From: CAG-533 sp963645165
GTDB lineage: Bacteria; Bacillota_I; Bacilli_A; RF39; UBA660
Length of the DNA: 11,238 nt
Assembly (NCBI GenBank): GCA_963645165.1
Contig: CAVIQT010000007.1
Coordinates: 1 to 11,238 of the forward strand
Reading direction: 5' to 3'
Under the pieces are notes generated by a model, which was not told the DNA's origin, did not search any database, and saw nothing but the letters and a program-made list of their open reading frames with translations. Shown here piece by piece: positions 5,849-11,238 of this stretch (position 1 is its first letter; each line of letters starts with the position of its first letter). The position numbers and the translations under genes are program-made.

Positions 5849-7755
5849 TTTTTCTTAGCCTTTTTTGTCTTGGTTTCATCTGCATCAGCCATAGATTTTT
5901 CTTCTTCTTCAAGCTTATCACTTAGTTTTCCAGTAGTAACAAGTTCATCAATTTCCTCTTTAGTAAGTGTTTCTTTTTCTACTAATGTATTAGTTAAAAG
6001 CATTACTAAATCTTTATTTTCTTTTAAAATCTTAGTCGCTTTTTTATAACATTCATCAATAATTTTTCTTACTTCTTGATCAATTTCTAATGCAACTGCA
6101 TCACTAAAATTCTGACTCTTATTATAATCTCTACCTAAGAATACTCCTTCACTTTTGTGTTCAAGTTGCACTGGTCCTAAATCACTCATTCCATATTCAG
6201 TAACCATTGCTCTCGCAATTTTTGTTGCTCTACTAAAGTCATCAGATGCGCCTGTTGAAATTTCTCCATTATAAAGTTCCTCACTAACACGTCCACCTAA
6301 TAATCCAATAATTTGCGCAAGTAACTCATCTTTAGTTAAGATAGATATTTTTTCTTCCTTAGGAAGCATCATTGTATATCCACCCGCTACTCCTCTAGGT
6401 ATAATAGTAATCTTATGTACTTCATCAGCATCTCTTAATTTTAGCCCAATAACAGCATGTCCCGATTCATGAATCGCGATTAACTTCTTTTCTTTTTCTG
6501 TAATTGTACGACTTACCTTTGCTGGTCCCATCAAAACTCTATCAGTTGCTTCATCAATTTCAGCCATACTTATAGATGGTAAATTCTTTCTAACTGCAAG
6601 AAGTGCTGCTTCATTTAATAAATTTTCTAAATCTGCTCCACTAAATCCAGGCGTTCTTTTAGATATATTTTCTAAATTAACACTCTTATCAAATATTTTA
6701 TTCTTAGCATGAACTTTTAAAATAGCTTCTCTTTCTTTTTGATCAGGTAAACTTACTGTAACTTGTCTATCAAATCTACCTGGTCTAAGTAATGCTGGAT
6801 CTAAAACATCTGGTCTATTAGTTGCGGCAATAATGATAATCCCTTCATTTGCACCAAAACCATCCATTTCAGTTAATAACTGGTTAAGTGTTTGCTCTCT
6901 TTCATCATGCCCACCGCCTAAGCCAGTGCCTCTTTGACGACCAACTGCATCAATTTCATCTATAAAAATTAAACATGGTGCACTTTGTTTTGCTTGTTTA
7001 AACATATCTCTAACACGAGATGCTCCCACACCAACAAATAACTCTACAAAATCAGAACCACTAATATAATAAAATGGTACATTTGCTTCACCTGCAACTG
7101 CCTTAGCAAGCAATGTTTTACCAGTTCCAGGAGGCCCTACTAATAAAACACCTTTGGGTATTCTAGCACCTAACTTTTGAAATTTCTTTGGATTTTTCAA
7201 AAAATCAATTAACTCTGCAACTTCTTCTTTTTCTTCAACTAATCCCGCAACATCACTAAAATGTGCTTTTGCTTCCTCATTTAATCTAGCCTTACTTCTT
7301 CCAAAATCCATACTATTTTTATTAGTGCCACTTATCTTATTAAATAACCATAAAACCGCACCAATTAATAAAATAGAAGGAACAATATTTACAAGTACAG
7401 TAACTATACTACTATTTTCTGGATTTTCATTAGTTATTACCTCTACATCACTTTCATCAGTATACTTAATTACTTTCTCTAAAACAGCCTCAGAAAGCGG
7501 TGTATTAACCTTAAAAGATTCATTATCATCATAACCATCTAAAGAACCAGTAATCTCATAAACACCAGCTTTACTCTTTGGTGTAATTTCAATTTTCTCA
7601 ACAGTTCCTTCAGATAAATTATTCATAAACTTATCATAAGTTAAATTATGAACCGTATACTTTGATAAATCATAAAAAAGCATAATCCCCATAATTACCA
7701 TAAATAATAATATATAAGGCATTGTTTGCTTAGCAAAATTATTTTTATTTTTCAT
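5827..7755 (-). CDS. ftsH: ATP-dependent zinc metalloprotease FtsH
   Basis: FtsH is a hexameric membrane-anchored AAA+ protease that extracts and degrades misfolded or regulatory membrane and cytosolic proteins. In 642 residues the order is: N-terminal membrane helix (about 13-29), extracytoplasmic domain (about 31-115), second membrane helix (about 117-138) and AAA module. The AAA module has Walker A GPPGTGKT (207-214), Walker B LIFIDE (262-267) and a second region of homology with ATNRPD and RPGRFDR (R324, R327, R330). The M41 protease domain has zinc site HESGH (429-433) and probable third ligand D506 in TGASDD. The C-terminal tail is highly charged and rich in Glu and Lys. The start at 7755 has AAGGAGA upstream and overlaps the tilS end by 11 nt. 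Length and motifs are complete for the family. The tilS-ftsH linkage is conserved in Bacillota, though hpt often lies between them. Confidence 0.98.
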   Translation of the reverse strand: MKNKNNFAKQTMPYILLFMVIMGIMLFYDLSKYTVHNLTYDKFMNNLSEGTVEKIEITPKSKAGVYEITGSLDGYDDNESFKVNTPLSEAVLEKVIKYTDESDVEVITNENPENSSIVTVLVNIVPSILLIGAVLWLFNKISGTNKNSMDFGRSKARLNEEAKAHFSDVAGLVEEKEEVAELIDFLKNPKKFQKLGARIPKGVLLVGPPGTGKTLLAKAVAGEANVPFYYISGSDFVELFVGVGASRVRDMFKQAKQSAPCLIFIDEIDAVGRQRGTGLGGGHDEREQTLNQLLTEMDGFGANEGIIIIAATNRPDVLDPALLRPGRFDRQVTVSLPDQKEREAILKVHAKNKIFDKSVNLENISKRTPGFSGADLENLLNEAALLAVRKNLPSISMAEIDEATDRVLMGPAKVSRTITEKEKKLIAIHESGHAVIGLKLRDADEVHKITIIPRGVAGGYTMMLPKEEKISILTKDELLAQIIGLLGGRVSEELYNGEISTGASDDFSRATKIARAMVTEYGMSDLGPVQLEHKSEGVFLGRDYNKSQNFSDAVALEIDQEVRKIIDECYKKATKILKENKDLVMLLTNTLVEKETLTKEEIDELVTTGKLSDKLEEEEKSMADADETKTKKAKKKIEDSTK

Positions 7756-9070
7756 ATCGTTCTCCTTTTTTTATGTACTTTACTATTATATCATAATCAT
7801 CATTATAATTTCTATCATATTTACTCTTTTTTACGCCCGGTATCCACAAAATATTACCATCACTATCACATACAATTGGGTAAATATCTCTTTCTAGTTT
7901 CATTATCTTTGCTTCACTTAATATCTCGCCAACTTTTTTAGTACCATTTTTAAGTTTAATTTTATCTCCCACTTTACGATTTCTTACTCTAAGAGGTAAT
8001 TTTACATCTTTTTTATTTAATCTTAAAACATAATTACTCTTTAAAATATCACAATCATCTACATACTTAATTATTCCATCATTTATAATAATTTCATCTC
8101 TTATAACATAATCATAATCATACGCGCAATCTTTATAATCAAAAATAAGCATATTATAAAACTTAGCAATCTTAATATTATTTGGTAAATTAATAATACT
8201 ATTTACTCTATGACCATATATTAAATCTAAAATTAAACTAACATGAACATCACTTATTTTATTAATATCATTACTATAAATATCAAGTAATATCTTTTCT
8301 AATAATTTTTTCTGAATATAACTATCTAATATATAAAAATTATTTAAATCAATATGCTTACTCACATAAATACATTTAAATACATCATTAACCACTCTAT
8401 CTATATAATCCGAGCACTCACTTATATTATTACTAAACTTTATGAATTTATTATGAATTTTGGGATTAATTTCCTTTAAAAGAGGTAGAACCTTATGACG
8501 ATACTTATTTCTTGTATAATTATCTATATTATTGGTTTCATCAATTGCATAAGGAATATTATTTTCTTTATTATAATTTAATATTTCTTCTTTAGTTAAA
8601 TAAATAAGTGGCCTTACTATATCGCAATTATTTTGCTTAGTAATAAGTCTAAAGCCTGCATAACCAGAAAGAGAAGCCCCTCTTGAAATACGCATTAAAA
8701 TAGTTTCTACTAAATCATCACCATGATGAGCCGTAAATAAATATTTAGCATGATATTTTGCTACAATTTCCTTAAAGAAATTATATCTAAAACTTCTAGC
8801 ATAAGCCTCTATATTTCCTTTCGGATACTTACCTATTATACTCTCTTCAAAAATAATATTTCTTTTCTTACAATAATTTCTTAAGTCTTCACATTCTTTA
8901 TCAGATTCGACGCGTAATTTATGATTAACATGAGCAACTACCACATCAAACTTTAACTTAATTAAAATATCTAAAAGAGCCATAGAATCTGGCCCATAAG
9001 AACACGCTAAAACAACTTTATCATCTTCATATATATCTAATGATTTTAAAAACCTATAAATCTCATTCAT
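7745..9070 (-). CDS. tilS: tRNA(Ile)-lysidine synthase TilS
   Basis: TilS attaches lysine to C34 of the CAU-anticodon isoleucine tRNA, changing it to decode AUA; it is normally essential. The 441-residue product has an N-terminal PP-loop ATPase domain, then AHVNHKLR (46-53), TAHHGDDLVETILMR (113-127) and RGASLSGYAG (130-139). A C-terminal TilS domain includes LRVRNRKVGDKIKL and KKVGEILSEAKI. The PP-loop reads SYGPDS (24-29) where SGGxDS is usual, so the first Gly is Tyr25. The ATG at 9070 is chosen because GGAGGG ends 5 nt before it; an ATG at 9088 has no ribosome-binding site. AUA is frequent in this AT-rich DNA, so the enzyme should be heavily used. A candidate promoter lies at 9093-9121, and ftsH follows with an 11-nt overlap. 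Confidence 0.95.
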   Translation of the reverse strand: MNEIYRFLKSLDIYEDDKVVLACSYGPDSMALLDILIKLKFDVVVAHVNHKLRVESDKECEDLRNYCKKRNIIFEESIIGKYPKGNIEAYARSFRYNFFKEIVAKYHAKYLFTAHHGDDLVETILMRISRGASLSGYAGFRLITKQNNCDIVRPLIYLTKEEILNYNKENNIPYAIDETNNIDNYTRNKYRHKVLPLLKEINPKIHNKFIKFSNNISECSDYIDRVVNDVFKCIYVSKHIDLNNFYILDSYIQKKLLEKILLDIYSNDINKISDVHVSLILDLIYGHRVNSIINLPNNIKIAKFYNMLIFDYKDCAYDYDYVIRDEIIINDGIIKYVDDCDILKSNYVLRLNKKDVKLPLRVRNRKVGDKIKLKNGTKKVGEILSEAKIMKLERDIYPIVCDSDGNILWIPGVKKSKYDRNYNDDYDIIVKYIKKGERYEK

Positions 9071-9092
9071 AACAGCCCTCCAAATCATAAAT

Positions 9093-9121
9093 ATATTACA
9101 TTATTTATTTTCTTAAAGCAA
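9093..9121 (-). promoter_or_regulatory. Candidate sigma-A promoter for tilS-ftsH
   Basis: On the minus strand TTGCTT (9121-9116) and TAATAT (9098-9093) are separated by 17 nt. The start of transcription would fall near 9086, giving a short leader that holds the GGAGGG site of tilS. The 144-bp gap (9089-9232) holds this promoter, the rpsI terminator and no visible gene. AT-rich DNA makes chance matches common. Confidence 0.45.
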
Positions 9122-9193
9122 GAAAAAAACTAAGAATATAAACAAAATTTAACTATAACCTTCTCATTTACAAAATTCTAAAATCTGCTTTTT

Positions 9194-9229
9194 AAAATGC
9201 AAAAATTCACAACCAATTGCTGTGAATTT
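9194..9229 (-). terminator. Rho-independent terminator after rpsI
   Basis: On the minus strand AAATTCACA (9229-9221) pairs perfectly with TGTGAATTT (9211-9203) across a 9-nt loop. The T-rich tail TTGCATTTT (9202-9194) continues from the stem's own T run. The hairpin begins 3 nt after the rpsI stop codon. With only two G-C pairs the stem is weak, but position and tail fit termination of rplM-rpsI. Confidence 0.65.
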
Positions 9230-9232
9230 AAA

Positions 9233-9649
9233 CTATCTCTTACTAAATTGTGGTGCTCTACGAGCTTTTTTAAGACCATATTTTTTACGTTCTTTAATTC
9301 TTGGATCACGTGTTAAGAAACCATTATCTTTTAATACTTTATGATAAGCATCATCTCTAGTTTGATCAGCATCAGCATCATATAATGATAATGCTTTTGC
9401 TAGTGCAAGTCTAATTGCTCCAGCTTGACCAGAAAATCCACCACCAACTACTTTAACAATAACATCAAATGTATTTTCATTTTTAGTTAGTACTAAAGGT
9501 TGTTTTACATCCATTACTAAGTTTTCTGAATTTAAATATTCATTAATATCTTTACCATTTACAGTAATATTACCTTTACCTGGTACTAATCTTACTTGAG
9601 CAACAGAACGTTTTCTTCTGCCTGTAGCAGTAAATTCATTTTTCTTCAT
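9233..9649 (-). CDS. rpsI: 30S ribosomal protein S9
   Basis: S9 is a small-subunit head protein whose C-terminal tail reaches toward the P-site tRNA. The 138-residue product shows TGRRKRSVAQVRLVPG (9-24), KQPLVLT (49-55), GGGFSGQAGAIRLALAKAL (69-87) and the invariant ending LTRDPRIKERKKYGLKKARRAPQFSKR. It is about eight residues longer than the common length near 130. The extra material is an acidic stretch, YDADADQTRDDAY (about 90-102), between the conserved helix and the C-terminal tail. The start at 9649 has AGGAGG upstream, and this site overlaps the rplM stop codon (TAGGAGG). It is the second gene of the rplM-rpsI operon and is followed by a terminator. Confidence 0.98.
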   Translation of the reverse strand: MKKNEFTATGRRKRSVAQVRLVPGKGNITVNGKDINEYLNSENLVMDVKQPLVLTKNENTFDVIVKVVGGGFSGQAGAIRLALAKALSLYDADADQTRDDAYHKVLKDNGFLTRDPRIKERKKYGLKKARRAPQFSKR

Positions 9650-9657
9650 AAATCCTC

Positions 9658-10089
9658 CTAAATAGCACTTATCTCTTCCGGTTTTTGAGCAGCATGGTTA
9701 TGTTCACTACCAGCATAAACAAATAACTTTCTAAAGCATTGTCTGCCTAATGGTCCTTTTGGAAGCATACCTTTAACAGCTCTTTCTACCATTTCAGTTG
9801 GATAACTTTCTATCATAGTTTTAGCGTTTCTTTCTCTTAATCCACCAGGAAATCCTGAATGATCATAATACATTTTATCATTAATCTTATTACCAGTTAA
9901 TTTAACCTTATCAGCATTAATAATAATTACATAATCTCCACAATCAATATGAGGTGTAAATGTTGCCTTATTTTTTCCTCTTAAAATAGTAGCAGCTTTA
10001 GTAGCAACTCTACCTAAAGGTTTATTTTCAGCATCAATTACATACCACTTACGTTCAACAGTTTCTTTTGTTTGCATAAATGTTTTCAT
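9658..10089 (-). CDS. rplM: 50S ribosomal protein L13
   Basis: L13 is an early-assembling large-subunit protein. The 143-residue product matches the family throughout: ERKWYVIDAENKPLGR near the N-terminus, ILRGKNKATFTPHIDCGDYV, KVKLTGNKINDKMYYDHSGFPGG, and KGMLPKGPLGRQ near residue 106 onward, then the YAGSEHNHAAQKPE ending. The ATG at 10089 is chosen because AAAGGA lies upstream and this gives the usual length. Longer readings to 10158 would run through the leader hairpin and add residues not found in the family. The stop TAG is part of the rpsI ribosome-binding site. Transcription probably starts at the promoter at 10174-10202. Confidence 0.98.
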   Translation of the reverse strand: MKTFMQTKETVERKWYVIDAENKPLGRVATKAATILRGKNKATFTPHIDCGDYVIIINADKVKLTGNKINDKMYYDHSGFPGGLRERNAKTMIESYPTEMVERAVKGMLPKGPLGRQCFRKLFVYAGSEHNHAAQKPEEISAI

Positions 10090-10111
10090 AAATATTTTTC
10101 CTTTCATTATC

Positions 10112-10148
10112 ATTTTACTTATTAAATTCCCAGTTCTCCAAGTAAAAT
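10112..10148 (-). promoter_or_regulatory. Leader hairpin upstream of rplM (candidate L13-type leader)
   Basis: In the minus-strand RNA ATTTTACTT (10148-10140) and AAGTAAAAT (10120-10112) form a perfect 9-bp stem around a 19-nt loop, GGAGAACTGGGAATTTAAT. It sits in the predicted 5' leader (about 10167-10090), just upstream of the rplM ribosome-binding site. L13 leaders that mediate feedback by L13 are known in Bacillota. Position and the GC-containing loop in an AT-rich gap fit such an element, but I have not matched it to the family model. Confidence 0.55.
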
Positions 10149-10173
10149 AACAAATCAAAATGTACCAATATGA

Positions 10174-10202
10174 ATTATAAGGAATAGCCCCCTAAAAGTC
10201 AA
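10174..10202 (-). promoter_or_regulatory. Near-consensus sigma-A promoter for rplM-rpsI
   Basis: On the minus strand TTGACT (10202-10197) is followed after exactly 17 nt by a perfect TATAAT (10179-10174). This is the strongest promoter match in the window. The -35 lies in the last sense codons of the sigma-factor gene (its stop TAG is at 10194-10192), and the spacer holds a GGGGGCTATT repeat. Transcription would start near 10167, about 78 nt before the rplM ATG. Confidence 0.8.
10183..10192. repeat. Copy of 10-mer AATAGCCCCC flanking the sigma gene
   Basis: AATAGCCCCC occurs here and again at 10801-10810, one copy at each end of the sigma-factor gene. On the minus strand it reads GGGGGCTATT. 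The upstream copy is the ribosome-binding site of the sigma gene. This downstream copy sits in the -35/-10 spacer of the rplM promoter and has no start codon after it. Five consecutive G or C bases are rare in this AT-rich DNA. Confidence 0.5.
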
Positions 10203-10800
10203 CCTTTTTCTGCATAGACTTATCATTTCTCTTTGAAGAAGCATTATCAAACTTTAATCTTTTGCTTAAAGACTCAATAATCTTTACTCTTCTTTTAGAT
10301 ATAACACATCTAGAAATACCAAATATCTCTGCTATTTCCTTATCAGTACACCTTTTTGTTCCAATCCCAAAATATAACTTCAAAATATTTTTATCAAATG
10401 TACTAAGATTTTCAATATATGTTATTGCCACCTGAGAATAAGCAAGTTTTTCAATAATATCTTCATAACTGCCATAATCAACTAACATCGCATCTTCAAA
10501 GCGTCCTCCATAATATTTTATTTTATTTTTATGTGCCTCCAAAGCATGACTTATCGCATAAAAAATATTATCCTTACAATGACTAATAAAATATTGATGA
10601 GGATTATCCCCAGTTATTACATAAGAATCAATCGCCCTAATTAAAGCTTCCATTCCAATACTTCTTACATCATCTTCATCTAGTGTTGACTCTTTAAAAT
10701 ACTTATCAATCAAATCATCAACTAAATAACCATAATATAATACTAATTCATTTCTCGCATTAACATCAGTATCTTTTTTAATAATTAAATCCTTTAACAT
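10192..10800 (-). CDS. Sigma-70-family RNA polymerase sigma factor, type unassigned
   Basis: This 202-residue protein resembles a small sigma factor. Residues 14-90 resemble region 2: DEDDVRSIGMEALIRAIDSY (41-60) matches the core-binding helix, and ISHCKDNIFYAIS (72-84) follows. Residues 131-183 resemble region 4: LSTFDKNILKLYFGIG (132-147), then a helix-turn-helix DKEIAEIFGISRCVISKRR (153-171). Region 3 appears reduced to a linker (about 90-130). The last 20 residues are basic and low in complexity. The ATG at 10800 is chosen because GGGGG lies 5 nt upstream; an in-frame TTG at 10812 falls in that site. In B. subtilis sigH lies downstream of gltX, so descent from SigH is possible, but the YFGIG and region 4 look more like primary or sporulation-type sigmas. 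It has its own candidate promoter, and no terminator is seen after it. Confidence 0.8.
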   Translation of the reverse strand: MLKDLIIKKDTDVNARNELVLYYGYLVDDLIDKYFKESTLDEDDVRSIGMEALIRAIDSYVITGDNPHQYFISHCKDNIFYAISHALEAHKNKIKYYGGRFEDAMLVDYGSYEDIIEKLAYSQVAITYIENLSTFDKNILKLYFGIGTKRCTDKEIAEIFGISRCVISKRRVKIIESLSKRLKFDNASSKRNDKSMQKKVDF

Positions 10801-10810
10801 AATAGCCCCC
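10801..10810 (-). promoter_or_regulatory. Ribosome-binding site of the sigma gene (GGGGGCTATT)
   Basis: Minus-strand GGGGGCTATT directly precedes the ATG at 10800, with the G run ending 5 nt before it. This decides the ATG over the in-frame TTG at 10812, whose second codon would be part of the G run. It is one copy of a 10-mer repeated at 10183-10192. Confidence 0.65.
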
Positions 10811-10825
10811 AAAAAAATTAATAGT

Positions 10826-10854
10826 ACTATAACACAATCTAAAACAAAAGTGAA
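10826..10854 (-). promoter_or_regulatory. Candidate promoter for the sigma gene
   Basis: On the minus strand TTCACT (10854-10849) and TATAGT (10831-10826) are 17 nt apart, and a TG one base before the -10 (10834-10833) makes it an extended -10. The gap between gltX and the sigma gene is only 57 bp and this fills most of it. The -10 overlaps a short palindrome, ATAGTACTAT. Transcription would start near 10819. Confidence 0.5.
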
Positions 10855-10857
10855 TAC

Positions 10858-11238
10858 CTACATATTTAAAATTTTATTTAAACGATTAATAGTTCTTGTC
10901 TTTCCTAATAAATTTATAATTTCATATAAATCAGGAGTTGTACTTTTAGAAGTTAAACTAAGTCTAATCATATTAGATATATCAGCAACGCTTCCTTTAA
11001 AATTACTAGGATTTTCTTTATATGCTTTCATATCAGTAGTATACCCACACTCTATAGATAACTCTTTGATTTTATTAAACCATGTCTCTTTATCATCATT
11101 TATATCAAAGTATTTACTTGCATAAAGGTTAATAACACTCTTAACTTCTTCTAAATTATTACTATTAAAATCAATTTTTACATCATCAAATAATTCATCA
11201 TACATATACCATATTTGATTTTTAATATCTGAATAACA
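10858..11238 (-). CDS. gltX: Glutamyl-tRNA synthetase, C-terminal part (cut by window edge)
   Basis: This frame stays open to the window edge, so only the last 126 residues are visible and the true start lies outside. Residues upstream of an internal Met codon at 11205 (SDIKNQIWY) fit the family, so that Met is not the start. The segment matches the C-terminal anticodon-binding domain of class I glutamyl-tRNA synthetases: a Trp-centred helix (TWFNKIKELSIECGY), then the diagnostic block NPSNFKGSVADISNMIRLSL with TPDLYEIINLLGKTRTINRL after it. The catalytic domain with its HIGH and KMSKS motifs is not in view, so activity cannot be judged. It ends with TAG, 57 nt before the sigma gene ATG, with no clear terminator. 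Confidence 0.88.
   Translation of the reverse strand, partial: CYSDIKNQIWYMYDELFDDVKIDFNSNNLEEVKSVINLYASKYFDINDDKETWFNKIKELSIECGYTTDMKAYKENPSNFKGSVADISNMIRLSLTSKSTTPDLYEIINLLGKTRTINRLNKILNM

Noticed and set aside
7325..7534. Plus-strand open frame of 69 codons
   Set aside because: Lies antisense inside ftsH, with no ribosome-binding site or family resemblance; it is a shadow frame.
7839..7848. DnaA-box-like GTATCCACA
   Set aside because: One mismatch, isolated, and explained by the TilS codons for a Trp-Ile-Pro stretch.
7726..7941. Plus-strand open frame of 71 codons
   Set aside because: Antisense to the tilS 3' end and ftsH start; its hydrophobic composition follows from AT-rich antisense codons.
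9303..9316. CACGTG core resembling parS
   Set aside because: Flanking bases do not match the parS arms, and the site lies within conserved rpsI codons (LTRDPR), which explain it.
10090..10158. N-terminal extension of L13 to 10158
   Set aside because: It runs through the leader hairpin and the ribosome-binding site, and the added residues are unlike L13.
10821..10831. Palindrome ATAGTACTAT followed by a T run, as a gltX terminator
   Set aside because: The palindrome has no loop and few G-C pairs, and it overlaps a better candidate -10 element, so it was not called as a terminator.
10850..11125. Plus-strand open frame of 91 codons
   Set aside because: Antisense to gltX, whose family match on the minus strand is clear.
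1..11238. Defence system, mobile element, CRISPR array or tRNA gene
   Set aside because: Nothing in the intergenic gaps or the coding content supports any of these; the window is mostly core genes.

Overview
The window is AT-rich bacterial DNA in which every gene I can support lies on the minus strand, so transcription runs from high to low coordinates. Gene content and order are those of a low-GC Gram-positive (Bacillota, Bacilli-like) chromosome near the replication origin: gltX, rplM-rpsI, tilS-ftsH and soj(parA)-spo0J(parB)-mscS-DUF951. Tryptophan is read from TGG and no reading frame needs TGA as a sense codon. The DNA is as AT-rich as a mollicute, but it does not use the Mycoplasma code. 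My inference is an uncultured, host-associated Bacilli lineage with a reduced genome. I cannot name the species from the sequence.

Layout in order of transcription. (1) 11238-10858 is the 3' end of a glutamyl-tRNA synthetase gene, cut by the window edge. (2) 10800-10192 is a small sigma-70-family protein with its own candidate promoter. (3) 10202-9194 is the rplM-rpsI ribosomal protein operon. It has a near-consensus sigma-A promoter whose -35 overlaps the end of the sigma gene, a leader hairpin that may be an L13-type leader, and a terminator. (4) 9121-5816 is tilS-ftsH, with candidate promoter and terminator; the hpt gene often found between them is absent. (5) 5759-15 is a tightly packed seven-gene unit: parA, parB, mscS, a DUF951 gene, an AbgT-family transporter, a dolichol/phytol-kinase-family membrane protein and a DUF92 (TMEM19/VTE6-family) membrane protein. 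All but the last of these genes overlap the next one by 1 to 17 nt, and the last gap is 1 nt. The unit has one visible promoter and one visible terminator.

Most genes are housekeeping: translation (gltX, rplM, rpsI, tilS), membrane proteolysis (ftsH), chromosome segregation (parA/parB) and osmotic safety (mscS). The least ordinary part is the tail of the parA operon. There a VTE5-like (polyprenol kinase) and a VTE6-like (polyprenyl-phosphate kinase) gene lie side by side, which suggests a two-step route from an isoprenoid alcohol to its diphosphate. Other points worth checking are the unassigned sigma factor, an altered PP-loop in TilS, altered transport-site residues in the AbgT protein and an insertion in S9. 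I saw no mobile element, CRISPR array, tRNA or rRNA gene. No gene-free stretch exceeds 150 bases.
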